From Flavobacterium cupreum (lineage in GTDB: Bacteria; Bacteroidota; Bacteroidia; Flavobacteriales; Flavobacteriaceae): DNA of 64,000 bases. The number at the start of each line of letters is the position of its first letter. Positions within the stretch are counted from its first letter, which is position 1. The stretch is from contig NZ_QWDM01000017.1 of assembly GCF_003996965.1 (NCBI RefSeq), positions 62,001 to 126,000 of the forward strand, read 5' to 3'. This document shows, one piece after another, positions 52,259 through 61,140 of this stretch. The translations under genes were made by a program, and so were the position numbers. The notes beneath the pieces were generated by a model. The model did not search any database, was not told the DNA's origin, and saw only the letters and a program-made list of their open reading frames with translations.

Positions 52259-54004
52259 ATGAAATTACTATATTCTTATATAATCAGACACAAACTGCTG
52301 CTGCTTTTTGCGTTGATTATGGCTACTATTAATATCTGCTTCAGTTTATCAGATTCGATCATTACCGGTAAATTAATGCAGGACTGCGGGGTTGGACTCG
52401 CCAAATACAAAGGAAACGAAATGGGTTTTATCAGGTCTTTAGCTTTCTGGCTGGGACTTTCCCTTGGTGCTGCCATGATTTCAAGAATCACCAAAAATTT
52501 CCAGGATTACTTTACCAATATTGTCATTCAGAGAACCGGGGCGCAGATGTATACGGACGGAATTAAAAAATCTTTGGATTTACCGTACGCTGAATTCGAA
52601 GACCAGAGAAGTGGTGAAACACTGAGCAAACTGACCAAAGTACGTTCTGATTCCGAAAAATTAATTACACTTTCGATCTCACTAATCTTTCAGACGATTA
52701 TTGGATTCGTCTTTGTCATTCTTTACGTTTCCCGAATTGATTACCGTATTTCGATAATCTTTTTAATTACGGCACCCATTATTGCTTTAGTAAGTTCTTA
52801 TCTGGGTAAAAAGATTAAGATTGTTTCCAAAAAAATTGTAAACCAGACCAATGCTTTGGCCGGTTCAACTACAGAAAGCTTAAGAAACATCGAACTGGTA
52901 AAAAGTCTTGGATTAACCTATCAGGAGGAAAAACGTCTGAATCTGAATACCTTTAAAATTCTACAGCTGGAACTGGAAAAAATCCGTTTCATCAGGAGTT
53001 TAAGTTTTATTCAGGGAACCACCGTTCACTTTTTAAGAACCTGTGTTGTTTTTACTTTGTATTACTTTTTATTTGGAGGCAAAATTATTGTGGGAGATTT
53101 ACTAACCATGGTATTTTTCACCTTCTTTATTTTTGGTCCGCTTCAGGAATTAGGGAATTTTATTATTGCGCTGAACGAGACCAAAGTTTCCATGGAGAAC
53201 TTCAGGATACTGCTGAATGCTCCGAAAGAATTTCGCCCGAAAAATCCAAAACATGTAGGGGCAATTCAGTCTTTACTTTTTTCCAATGTAAGCTTCAAGC
53301 ATAAAACAGCGAAATTCAAAGCGGTAGAAAATATTAATTTCGAAATCAAACAAGGCCAGACCGTTGCTTTCGTTGGCCCATCAGGATCCGGAAAAACCAC
53401 GCTGGTGAAATTACTGGTCGGCTTGTATGTTCCGGAAGAAGGGCAGGTTCTTTATAATGAAATTGACTCAACCGAAATTGATTTACTGGATTTAAGAAAA
53501 CAATTAGGTTTCGTTACTCAGGATGCTCAGTTGTTTTCGGGAACGATTCGGGAGAATTTATTATTTGTGAAACCAAACGCAACCGATGAAGATTTATATG
53601 ATGCCCTGAAAAGAGCAAGCTGCGAAAAATTACTCAGACGCGCCGAAGATGGCTTAAATACTACCATTGGTGAAGGAGGAATTAAAGTTTCCGGCGGTGA
53701 AAAACAGCGTTTGTCTATTGCCCGTGCTATTTTAAGAAATCCTAATTTATTGATTTTTGATGAGGCCACTTCTGCCCTGGATTCTATCACGGAAGAAGAA
53801 ATTAATGCAACCATCAGAAACATCTCAGATAAAAACAGAATCACGGTTTTAATCGCACACCGATTGTCTACCGTAATGCATGCCGACAGAATTTTTGTGC
53901 TGGAACAGGGGAAAATTATAGAACAGGGGAAACACGAAGATCTAATCGTTGAAAGAGGTTTGTATTACGCGATGTGGCGTCAGCAGATTGGAGAACGAAA
54001 GTAA
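52259..54004 (+). CDS. ABC transporter, fused permease and ATPase
   Basis: A 581-residue exporter half-transporter. A six-helix transmembrane domain (about 10-310) is followed by a nucleotide-binding domain. Walker A is GPSGSGKTTL (about 373-382), the Q-loop is in FVTQDAQLFSG, the signature is KVSGGEKQRLSIARA (about 479-493), Walker B is LLIFDEATSALD (about 500-511), and the H-loop is in LIAHRLSTV. This is the MsbA/multidrug/lipid exporter architecture; it should work as a homodimer in the inner membrane. The substrate is unknown. It is followed by a palindromic repeat terminator. Confidence 0.92.
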   Translation: MKLLYSYIIRHKLLLLFALIMATINICFSLSDSIITGKLMQDCGVGLAKYKGNEMGFIRSLAFWLGLSLGAAMISRITKNFQDYFTNIVIQRTGAQMYTDGIKKSLDLPYAEFEDQRSGETLSKLTKVRSDSEKLITLSISLIFQTIIGFVFVILYVSRIDYRISIIFLITAPIIALVSSYLGKKIKIVSKKIVNQTNALAGSTTESLRNIELVKSLGLTYQEEKRLNLNTFKILQLELEKIRFIRSLSFIQGTTVHFLRTCVVFTLYYFLFGGKIIVGDLLTMVFFTFFIFGPLQELGNFIIALNETKVSMENFRILLNAPKEFRPKNPKHVGAIQSLLFSNVSFKHKTAKFKAVENINFEIKQGQTVAFVGPSGSGKTTLVKLLVGLYVPEEGQVLYNEIDSTEIDLLDLRKQLGFVTQDAQLFSGTIRENLLFVKPNATDEDLYDALKRASCEKLLRRAEDGLNTTIGEGGIKVSGGEKQRLSIARAILRNPNLLIFDEATSALDSITEEEINATIRNISDKNRITVLIAHRLSTVMHADRIFVLEQGKIIEQGKHEDLIVERGLYYAMWRQQIGERK

Positions 54005-54008
54005 TTTT

Positions 54009-54139
54009 CAAGGTGCTAAGTTACTAAGTTACTGAGCTTTTTTATGCTGAAATACAAAACCCGACAGATTAAAAATCTGTCGGGTTTATTGTTTAAAATA
54101 GTAAAGAAATCTCAGCACCTTAGAACCTCAGCTTCTTAG
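54009..54139. repeat. Composite inverted repeat with central CCCGACAG terminator
   Basis: The centre is a 14-bp palindrome: AAACCCGACAGATT (54057-54070), loop AAA and its complement (54074-54087). It is followed by a T-rich stretch and serves as terminator of the ABC gene. Around it lie AAGGTGCTAAGTTACTAAG (from 54010) and CTCAGCACCTTAGAACCTCAGC (from 54112), which are roughly complementary. The centre matches the element at 22077-22109. Confidence 0.75.
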
Positions 54140-54198
54140 AGGCTTTTCCATAATGAAAACTTTACAAAATCAATTGTTTTTTCGTAAACGTAAAGATG

Positions 54199-54771
54199 TT
54201 ATTTTAATTGAATGGCTAAATTTTTAGCGAGTTTTTCAAATGCACCAATTACCCTTTCATACTCATTGATTTCTATTGTTTTTTTCTCCATCCCAATTAC
54301 TTTTTCAAAATGAATTACCAGTAGTTTTTTCGAATTGATTGTATCGATAAACTCAATTGTTGCAGACAATTTAGCAGGTTCTAATGCATAACCCGGATAA
54401 ATCCAGGTTAAATTCACCTTCATTAAACAGGGCGAATCAGTAACTATTTTACGTTCTCCTTTTTTAAAGTAATTATTAAAATAATTTATAAATGCCGGAT
54501 TGTAATATTGATCCCGGTTTGAAAACCAATCCCGCCTGAAAGCTGCCGCTTTTTCGGGATTGGATTTTCTTTTTTCCATTTTTTCTTTTAAAAAATCTTC
54601 TTCTGAGTCAAAACCATGAACCTGAATATTTTCATAATCAAAGGCTACGGTAAAGGATTTGATTTCTTTTATATTTTCGAAACCCCCTTCATAGATCTGA
54701 TATCTTTGAGCGTAACTAAATGATGTAAGAACAATTGAACAAATAATAATTAGTTTTAGTTTTCTATACAT
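54199..54771 (-). CDS. Hypothetical secreted protein
   Basis: A 190-residue protein with a signal peptide (IIICSIVLTSFSYAQ). The mature part starts RYQIYEGGFENIKEIKSFTVAFDYENIQVHGF and contains a charged helix with KEKMEKRKSNPEKAAAFRRDWF. A beta-rich half follows (CLMKVNLTWIYPGYALEPAKLSATIEFIDT), then a C-terminal helix. The pattern suggests a periplasmic domain distantly like lipoproteins with a 'stress fold', but I do not recognise the family. It starts 49 nt upstream of the alaS stop side and is on the same strand as alaS. Confidence 0.6.
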   Translation of the reverse strand: MYRKLKLIIICSIVLTSFSYAQRYQIYEGGFENIKEIKSFTVAFDYENIQVHGFDSEEDFLKEKMEKRKSNPEKAAAFRRDWFSNRDQYYNPAFINYFNNYFKKGERKIVTDSPCLMKVNLTWIYPGYALEPAKLSATIEFIDTINSKKLLVIHFEKVIGMEKKTIEINEYERVIGAFEKLAKNLAIQLK

Positions 54772-54820
54772 AACTTTTTAAGCTCTAATTTAATATCCAT
54801 GAAAAGTTTCAGATACTCTT

Positions 54821-57457
54821 TTATTTAACAAACTCAACCGCCTTAGCCAAAGCCTCAGCAATTCCGTTAGCATTCTTCCCTTTTCCGGAGGCGAAGAAAG
54901 GTTGTCCTCCCCCATTTCCTTCAATATACCTTCCTAGTTCCTTAATCACAGCATTTGCATTTAAGCTTTTAGCTGCTACCAGTTCTTTAGCAATATAACA
55001 GTGGATGTTTGGCAGACCATCTTCTACTGAAGCCAGGAACACAAACGAATCTGCTTTTGAACTTCCCAGTGCGGATGCCAGCTCTTTTGTCGAAGCCATG
55101 CTTAAATCTACTTGTTTAGCAAGGAAATTTATGCCGTTTATCTCTTGGAAATCTTTCTCTAGTTCGGTTTTTAAAGCGCCGACTTTTTCTTTTAGCAGCT
55201 GCTCGATTTGTTTTTTCAGTTTCGCATTATCATCCTGCAAAGAAGCCACTGATTTTAAAATATCCTGTGGATTTTTTAGTGTTTCTTTTATTTCAGCTAA
55301 AGTATTCTCCTGATTTTTATAGAAGTCTTTTACGGCATCACCTGTAATCGCCTCAATACGGCGAATTCCAGCGGCAACTGCACCTTCAGAAATGATTTTG
55401 AAATGCCAGATTTCAGCTGTGTTTTTTACGTGAATTCCACCACAAAGTTCTTTACTGTCACCAAATTCAATCATACGGACATTATCTCCGTATTTCTCTC
55501 CAAACAAAGCCATGGCACCTTTATCGAGTGCTTCTTTAATCGGAATATTTCTGTGTTCCACTAATTGCAATTGGGCTTCAATCTGTGCATTTACACTTGC
55601 CTCCACCTGACGCAATTCTTCTTCTGAAACTTTAGAAAAATGCGAAAAATCAAAACGCAAATAGTTCGGATTTACCAAAGATCCTTTTTGCTCTACATGA
55701 GTTCCCAAAAGGTTTCTCAAAGCCAAATGCATTAAATGCGTAGCAGAGTGATTTTTAGAAGTTGAACCTCTTAAATCGGTATTTACTTTTGCTGTAAAAC
55801 CAGCTTCAATATTTTCAGGCAATTGTTTTGCAAAATGCAGAATCAGGTTATTTTCTTTTTTAGTATCGATGATTTCGATCGTTTCATTGGCAGAAACCAA
55901 TGTTCCTTTATCTCCAACCTGTCCTCCGCCTTCCGGATAAAATGGTGTATTGTCTAAAACGATTTGGTATAAAATCCCGTCTTTCTTAGAATCAACTTTA
56001 CGAATTCTGGTGATCTTTACGTCGTTCTCTGATTGATCGTAACCCACAAAAGTCTCTACGTTTCCTGGAATCAAAACCGACCAGTCTTCTGTTGAAACTT
56101 CTGATGCAGCGCGGGAACGTGTTTTTTGTTTTTGTAATTCAACTTCAAATTCTTCTTCATTATAGGAGAAACCTTTTTCTTTTAGAATTAACGCTGTCAA
56201 ATCTTTTGGAAAACCAAATGTATCATACAATTCAAAAACCTTAGCACCAGAAACTTCTGAACCGCTAGTTTGTGCAATTACATTATCCAACAACTGTAAC
56301 CCCTGATCCAGCGTTCTTAAAAAAGAAGCTTCTTCCTCGCGAATTACATTGGTAACTAATTGTTGCTGCGATTTGATTTCCGGGAAAAATTCTCCCATCT
56401 GATTGGCTAAAACCTCTACCAATTTATTGATAAAAGGTTCTTTTGTATTTAAAAATGTAAATCCGTAACGAATTGCACGACGCAAAATCCTGCGAATTAC
56501 ATAACCGGCTCCCGTGTTGGATGGCAACTGACCGTCGGCAATGGCAAAGGCAACCGCCCGAACGTGATCTACAATTACACGAATCGCAATATTTGTTTTA
56601 TTTTGTTCTTCCGAGATATTTTTTATCTCGTCAGAGGTATATTTTAATCCTGTGATTTGTTCAACTTTCTCGATAAGCGGTGTAAAAACATCGGTATCAT
56701 AATTAGATGTTTTTCCCTGTAATGCCATACACAAACGCTCAAATCCCATTCCGGTATCCACGTGTTGTGCCGGAAGTTTCTCTAACGAACCATCTGCTTT
56801 ACGGTTGAATTCCATAAATACATTATTCCAGATCTCCACTACCTGCGGGTGATCATTATTGACAAGGCTCTTTCCGGAAACCTGTGCTTTTTCTTCTTCA
56901 GAACGCAAATCAACGTGAATTTCAGAACAAGGTCCGCAAGGTCCCTGATCTCCCATTTCCCAGAAATTATCTTTTTTGTTTCCAAGAATAATGCGGTCTT
57001 CATCAATTAATGTTTTCCAGATATCCCAGGCTTCCTGATCAAACGGGACATTATCTTCCTTACTTCCTTCGAAAACAGAAACATACAGATTTTCTTTAGG
57101 GATTTTATATACTTCTGTCAGTAAAGTCCATGCCCAGTTGATAGCTTCTTTTTTGAAATAATCACCAAAAGACCAGTTACCCAGCATCTCAAACATAGTA
57201 TGGTGATAGGTATCAAAACCTACATCCTCAAGATCGTTATGTTTTCCTGAAACACGAAGACATTTTTGCGTATCGGCTATTCTTTTACTTTTTGGTGTTC
57301 CGTTTCCTAAAAAATATTCTTTAAACTGGGCCATTCCCGAGTTATTGAACATCAGGGTTGGATCGTCCTGAAGAACGATTGGAGCAGATGGAACGATTAA
57401 GTGTCCGTTGCTCTTGAAAAAGTCTAAAAATTGTTTACGTACGTCTTGTGATTTCAT
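54821..57457 (-). CDS. alaS: Alanine--tRNA ligase
   Basis: An 878-residue AlaRS of full bacterial length. It starts with MKSQDVRKQFLDFFKSNGH and the class II core (motif 1 near VPSAPIVLQDDPTLMFNNSGMAQFK; GPCGPCSEIHVD around 170-181). The editing domain has the zinc-binding HSATHLMHLALR and CGGIHVKNTAEI motifs. The C-Ala domain ends in GGGGQPFFASGKG-type sequence, here GNGGGQPFFASGKG. It charges tRNA-Ala and clears Ser/Gly mischarges. The next gene downstream (54199-54771) follows after 49 nt. Confidence 0.97.
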   Translation of the reverse strand: MKSQDVRKQFLDFFKSNGHLIVPSAPIVLQDDPTLMFNNSGMAQFKEYFLGNGTPKSKRIADTQKCLRVSGKHNDLEDVGFDTYHHTMFEMLGNWSFGDYFKKEAINWAWTLLTEVYKIPKENLYVSVFEGSKEDNVPFDQEAWDIWKTLIDEDRIILGNKKDNFWEMGDQGPCGPCSEIHVDLRSEEEKAQVSGKSLVNNDHPQVVEIWNNVFMEFNRKADGSLEKLPAQHVDTGMGFERLCMALQGKTSNYDTDVFTPLIEKVEQITGLKYTSDEIKNISEEQNKTNIAIRVIVDHVRAVAFAIADGQLPSNTGAGYVIRRILRRAIRYGFTFLNTKEPFINKLVEVLANQMGEFFPEIKSQQQLVTNVIREEEASFLRTLDQGLQLLDNVIAQTSGSEVSGAKVFELYDTFGFPKDLTALILKEKGFSYNEEEFEVELQKQKTRSRAASEVSTEDWSVLIPGNVETFVGYDQSENDVKITRIRKVDSKKDGILYQIVLDNTPFYPEGGGQVGDKGTLVSANETIEIIDTKKENNLILHFAKQLPENIEAGFTAKVNTDLRGSTSKNHSATHLMHLALRNLLGTHVEQKGSLVNPNYLRFDFSHFSKVSEEELRQVEASVNAQIEAQLQLVEHRNIPIKEALDKGAMALFGEKYGDNVRMIEFGDSKELCGGIHVKNTAEIWHFKIISEGAVAAGIRRIEAITGDAVKDFYKNQENTLAEIKETLKNPQDILKSVASLQDDNAKLKKQIEQLLKEKVGALKTELEKDFQEINGINFLAKQVDLSMASTKELASALGSSKADSFVFLASVEDGLPNIHCYIAKELVAAKSLNANAVIKELGRYIEGNGGGQPFFASGKGKNANGIAEALAKAVEFVK

Positions 57458-57463
57458 GTTGTA

Positions 57464-57622
57464 ATTAGAAAATGTGATAATGTGTTAATTTGATAATTAA
57501 AAAATGTGTTAATTTGAAAATGCGATAATTAGATAATTTTAAATTAAACTTACAGGTTCAAACAATAAATTACCCGGTTCTCTCATTATCTAATTATCAA
57601 ATTGACTCAATTATCTAATTAT
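57464..57622. repeat. Degenerate inverted array of TTTGATAATT/ATTATC units
   Basis: The first half (57464-57540) repeats AAAATGTGATAAT, GTTAATTTGATAATT and TTGAAAATGCGATAATTAGA. The second half (57578-57622) reads ATTATCTAATTATCAAATTG, the complement type. Similar AT-rich units are seen at 31865-31883, 32053-32068 and 2060-2098. It lies in the gap between alaS and the M23 gene. Confidence 0.6.
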
Positions 57623-57663
57623 TTTATTCTTGAAAAAAAGCCCCGAACAACTGAAACATTTAT

Positions 57664-57671
57664 TAAATTTG
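57664..57671 (+). promoter_or_regulatory. Candidate -7 element of the M23 peptidase gene
   Basis: TAAATTTG matches TAnnTTTG, 46 nt before the start at 57718. No -33 TTG lies at correct spacing. Confidence 0.4.
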
Positions 57672-57717
57672 TTAGACTAACTATTTTACAAGCTGCAAAA
57701 ATAGGGTATTTTAAAAT

Positions 57718-58695
57718 ATGGCGAAAGTAAAATATTATTACGACTCAGAAAATCTGGCTTATACGAAAATAAAAACCAGAAAGAGAATCAAAATCGGTTA
57801 CGCCTTACTGTTTTTGCTGGCTTCAGCCCTGTTTGGCTTTCTGGTTTTCGTTCTTTTAGTCAACACTCCTTATTTTGAAACCCCAAAGGACCGTCTGCAG
57901 GCACGTGAAATTGAAAATTTGAAATTGCAGTATTCGATTCTGAATAAAAAAATGGATGAGATTAATGAGGTAACCGAAGCGATAGAAGACAGAGACAATA
58001 ATATATACAGGGTTTATTTTAATAAAGCTGAAATTCCCGATTCGATCCGGAAATCCGGTTTTAAGGACCTGAAGAGATATAAAGATTTAGAAGGTTATAA
58101 CAATTCGCAGTTGGTACTGAATACAACCAAACGAATTGACAGACTTTCGAAACAATTGGCCATTCAGTCCAAATCACTGGATGAGATTTTGAAATTAGCC
58201 GGTGCCAAAGGAAATTTGCTTTTGGCAATTCCTGCCATTCAGCCAGTCCGGAATGAAAATTTAAAACGCGTTGCTTCCGGTTTCGGGTATCGAATCGACC
58301 CTTTCACGAAAGTGCGAAAAATGCATAACGGCATGGATTTCACCGCCAGTACAGACACTCCTGTCTACGCAACAGGTGATGGCGTGGTAGCAAGAGCTGA
58401 CAATACAGCGTCAGGTTTTGGAAATCATGTGGTCATCAGGCACGGTTTTGGATATGAAAGCCTGTACGCTCATTTAAGCAAATACAACTGCAGGCCCGGA
58501 CAACATGTAAAAAGAGGCGATGTGATTGGATATGTAGGAAGCACAGGGCGTTCTGAAGGCCCTCATTGTCATTATGAAGTGCACAAAGACGGAAAAGTGG
58601 TAAATCCGTTGAATTTTTATTACGGAAATATTTCGGCAGTAGAATACGTGGCCATTTCACATATGGCCAATCAGGAAAACCAGTCATTAGATTAA
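57718..58695 (+). CDS. M23 family peptidoglycan endopeptidase
   Basis: A 325-residue membrane-anchored LytM-type peptidase. An N-terminal cytosolic stretch (MAKVKYYYDSENLAYTKIK) precedes one transmembrane helix (about 28-50) and a coiled coil (about 60-155). The M23 domain follows at about 175-300 with zinc ligands H203 and D207 in HNGMDF and H283/H285 in GPHCHYEVH. It trims peptidoglycan crosslinks or acts as an EnvC-like activator; all four zinc residues are present, so activity is likely. It leads a same-strand run with MerR, LemA and TPM genes. Confidence 0.92.
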   Translation: MAKVKYYYDSENLAYTKIKTRKRIKIGYALLFLLASALFGFLVFVLLVNTPYFETPKDRLQAREIENLKLQYSILNKKMDEINEVTEAIEDRDNNIYRVYFNKAEIPDSIRKSGFKDLKRYKDLEGYNNSQLVLNTTKRIDRLSKQLAIQSKSLDEILKLAGAKGNLLLAIPAIQPVRNENLKRVASGFGYRIDPFTKVRKMHNGMDFTASTDTPVYATGDGVVARADNTASGFGNHVVIRHGFGYESLYAHLSKYNCRPGQHVKRGDVIGYVGSTGRSEGPHCHYEVHKDGKVVNPLNFYYGNISAVEYVAISHMANQENQSLD

Positions 58696-58744
58696 CACTG
58701 CAAAAAGTAGTAAGTTTGAAGTAAAAAACAGAAAAATATAAATC

Positions 58745-59077
58745 ATGCATATTGAGCTTTCTAAAGATAAAAGATATTTCAGCATTGGCGAAGTGGCCAA
58801 AGCCTTTAATGTCAACGCATCTTTGATCCGGTTTTGGGATAGCGAATTCGATATTCTGAAACCTAAAAAGAATGCAAAAGGCAACAGAATGTTTACACCG
58901 GACGATATTACCAATTTACAGTTGATTTATCATTTGGTCAAAGAACGCGGTTTTACACTCGAAGGAGCCAAAACCCATTTGAAGGAAGGACAAAAGAAAA
59001 CATTAGATAAATTCGAAATAATACGTAAATTAGAGTCCATAAAAACACAATTAACAGAAATCAAAAACGAATTATAA
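58745..59077 (+). CDS. MerR-family transcriptional regulator
   Basis: A 110-residue protein. The N-terminal MerR winged helix has YFSIGEVAKAFNVNASLIRFWDSEFDILKPKKNAKGNRMFTPDDI (about 11-55), then helices and a short coiled coil (about 80-110). No cysteine effector site is present, so it is not a metal sensor of the classic kind. MerR proteins of this short form are common next to M23 peptidase and LemA genes in Bacteroidota. It starts 49 nt after the M23 gene and 43 nt before lemA. Confidence 0.9.
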   Translation: MHIELSKDKRYFSIGEVAKAFNVNASLIRFWDSEFDILKPKKNAKGNRMFTPDDITNLQLIYHLVKERGFTLEGAKTHLKEGQKKTLDKFEIIRKLESIKTQLTEIKNEL

Positions 59078-59120
59078 CATCATTATTGAAAAATTAGAAA
59101 TAAACTTAAATTAAATACAC

Positions 59121-59708
59121 ATGAAAAGATTTTTGCCTTGGATTATCGGAGCAGTTGTTATTATTGGAATATACGTCTGGGCTTCTGGAATTTATAATAA
59201 AGCGGTGACACTTGATCAGGATGTAAAAGAAAGCTGGGGAAATGTCAATACTGCATATCAGAGAAGAAATGACCTTATCCCAAATTTAGTAAATACCGTA
59301 AAAGGATATGCTGAACATGAAAAAAGTACTCTAACAGCAGTAATTGAAGCCCGTGCTAAAGCAACTGCTATTACAATTGACCCAAGTAATGTTACTCCGG
59401 AGCAATTAGCTGCATTCAATTCCGCACAATCAGGAGTTTCATCTTCTTTATCCAAATTATTAGTAAGTGTTGAGCAATATCCAAATCTGAAGGCTGATGC
59501 AAGCTTTATGAAATTACAAGATGAGCTGGCCAGTACAGAAAATCAAATCTTAACAGCCAGAACCCGTTTTAATGAAGCTGTTAAGCCTTACAACAACAAC
59601 ATCAACACTTTTCCACGAAATATTCTGGCTGGATTATATGGTCTTAAAGAAAAACCATACTTTGAAGCAAGTACAGGAGCTAATAAACCAGTTGAAGTAA
59701 AATTCTAA
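59121..59708 (+). CDS. LemA family protein
   Basis: A 195-residue LemA protein with one N-terminal membrane anchor (LPWIIGAVVIIGIYVWAS, about 4-21) and a helical bundle. Family features are the KESWGNVNTAYQRRNDLIPNLVNTVKGYAEHEKSTLTAVIEARAKA motif and the AVKPYNNNINTFPRNILAGLYGLKEKPYFEA end. Its role is unproven. It is commonly encoded, as here, next to TPM-domain proteins and together linked to membrane quality control. A 15-bp hairpin separates it from the next gene. Confidence 0.93.
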   Translation: MKRFLPWIIGAVVIIGIYVWASGIYNKAVTLDQDVKESWGNVNTAYQRRNDLIPNLVNTVKGYAEHEKSTLTAVIEARAKATAITIDPSNVTPEQLAAFNSAQSGVSSSLSKLLVSVEQYPNLKADASFMKLQDELASTENQILTARTRFNEAVKPYNNNINTFPRNILAGLYGLKEKPYFEASTGANKPVEVKF

Positions 59709-59733
59709 AAAAGATTTAATATTTTTGATTAAT

Positions 59734-59768
59734 GATTTAGATTTCAGATGCAGTCTGAAATCTAAATC
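59734..59768 (+). promoter_or_regulatory. Perfect 15-bp hairpin between lemA-like and TPM genes
   Basis: Arms 59734-59748 (GATTTAGATTTCAGA) and 59754-59768 (its exact complement) enclose the loop TGCAG. There is no T-run after it, so it is not an ordinary terminator. It lies 26 nt before the ATG of the TPM gene and may tune mRNA stability or translation. Confidence 0.65.
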
Positions 59769-59793
59769 TGATCTAAACTCTAAAATAATTTCA

Positions 59794-60231
59794 ATGTCAA
59801 AAGTAGAAGATTTTTTATCCAAGGAAGAAGAACAAGATATTGTTGAAGCGATTCGCGTGGCCGAAAAAAATACTTCTGGCGAAATTAGAGTCCATATAGA
59901 AAAAACCAGTTCTAAAGCTCCTTTTGAAAGAGCTTTAGAACTTTTTCATAAATTAAAGATGGATGAAACCCAATTACAAAATGGCGTTTTATTTTATTTT
60001 GCCGTCGAAGACAAAAGCTTTGCTATTTGCGGAGATAAAGGCATAAATGATGCTGTTGCCGCAGATTTTTGGGATTGTACCAAAGATGCCATGACAGAAC
60101 AATTTAAATTAGGAAATTTCAAAAAAGGTATTGTCGACGGCATCCTGAATGCAGGCGTACAACTGAAAAAATATTTCCCATGGTCTGAAGAAGACACCAA
60201 CGAATTATCTAACGAAATCTCAAAAGGATAA
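59794..60231 (+). CDS. TPM-domain protein (soluble, short)
   Basis: A 145-residue protein consisting of one TPM (TLP18.3/Psb32/MOLO-1) domain. It has MSKVEDFLSKEEEQDIVEAIRVAEKNTSGEIRVHIE, NGVLFYFAVEDKSFAICGDKGINDAV, and the helical end MTEQFKLGNFKKGIVDGILNAG. There is no signal peptide or membrane segment, so it is cytosolic. I chose ATG 59794; the longer frame starts with TTG and contains a hairpin. It is followed after 3 nt by the secreted TPM protein. Confidence 0.9.
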   Translation: MSKVEDFLSKEEEQDIVEAIRVAEKNTSGEIRVHIEKTSSKAPFERALELFHKLKMDETQLQNGVLFYFAVEDKSFAICGDKGINDAVAADFWDCTKDAMTEQFKLGNFKKGIVDGILNAGVQLKKYFPWSEEDTNELSNEISKG

Positions 60232-60234
60232 ATA

Positions 60235-61062
60235 ATGAAAATTTCCACAAATAAAACTTCAAATTTCAAAGGAATCTTTCATTTATCCTTTCTGTTAGTT
60301 GCTTTCCTTACTGTTACTTGCGCTTTTGCCCAATTTAAAATTCCGGAAAAACCAAGTCTTCAAACATCAGTTTACGATTATGCGAATGTCCTGAGTGCTG
60401 CCGAAAAAGCGCAATTGGAACAAAAACTAATTCGTTATTCAGATTCTACGACGACCCAAATTGTGGTCATTACGATAGAAAGCCTGCAAAATGAAGACGT
60501 GAGCCTGCTGGCTACCAAATGGGGACAAACGTGGGGCGTTGGAGGAACGGCAAAAGATGACAATGGTGTTATTATTTTACTGGCCAAGAAAGAAAGAAAA
60601 ATTGCCATTAATCCGGGGTACGGTTTAGAAGACCGCCTTACCGCAGGAATTGGCGGAGAGATTATCAGAAATATTATTATTCCCGAATTTAAAGCCGGAA
60701 GTTATTACAACGGCCTTGACAAAGGAACGGATGCCTTATTTGACGTTTTTAAGGGAAAATACAAGGGAGAACGCAAACAAACCAAAGGAAAAGATTTCCC
60801 AATCCTTCCCTTCATCATTATTGCTGTAATTGTATTAATTTTGCTGTCCCGAAATAAAAGAGGCGGAGGAGGAAATTCAGGAAATAATGGCGGAGGTCCG
60901 AGCCTGATGGATGTAATTCTGTTAAGCAGTCTTGGCAGAAGCAGTGGCAGCGGCGGCGGATTTGGCGGTTTCGGTGGCGGATCATCCGGCGGCGGCGGCG
61001 GCTTCGGTGGTGGATTTGGCGGAGGAGGTTTCTCCGGCGGAGGTTCAAGCGGAGGCTGGTAG
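60235..61062 (+). CDS. TPM-domain protein with Gly-rich tail (YgcG-like)
   Basis: A 275-residue protein with a signal peptide (LLVAFLTVTCAFAQ, to about 32). The TPM domain (about 38-165) includes VYDYANVLSAAEKAQLEQKL, IVVITIESLQ and NPGYGLEDRLTAGIGGEIIRNIIIPEFKAGSYYNGLDKG. One membrane segment follows (about 183-198), then a long Gly/Ser tail (about 205-275). This is the YgcG pattern, with TPM outside the inner membrane and the glycine tail inside. It is the last gene of the lemA/TPM set; the 78-nt gap to the Rrf2 gene has a T-run but no stem. Confidence 0.92.
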   Translation: MKISTNKTSNFKGIFHLSFLLVAFLTVTCAFAQFKIPEKPSLQTSVYDYANVLSAAEKAQLEQKLIRYSDSTTTQIVVITIESLQNEDVSLLATKWGQTWGVGGTAKDDNGVIILLAKKERKIAINPGYGLEDRLTAGIGGEIIRNIIIPEFKAGSYYNGLDKGTDALFDVFKGKYKGERKQTKGKDFPILPFIIIAVIVLILLSRNKRGGGGNSGNNGGGPSLMDVILLSSLGRSSGSGGGFGGFGGGSSGGGGGFGGGFGGGGFSGGGSSGGW

Positions 61063-61140
61063 TGTTTTTTTTTTTCAGGTTTAATTGGCTTCAGGTTTCA
61101 GCTTAAAATTCAAAATTTATAATTCATAATTTAAAAACAG

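Noticed and set aside
60818..61048. 76-codon arginine-rich minus-strand frame in the TPM gene end
   Set aside because: It is the mirror of the Gly/Ser repeat tail, a compositional artefact.
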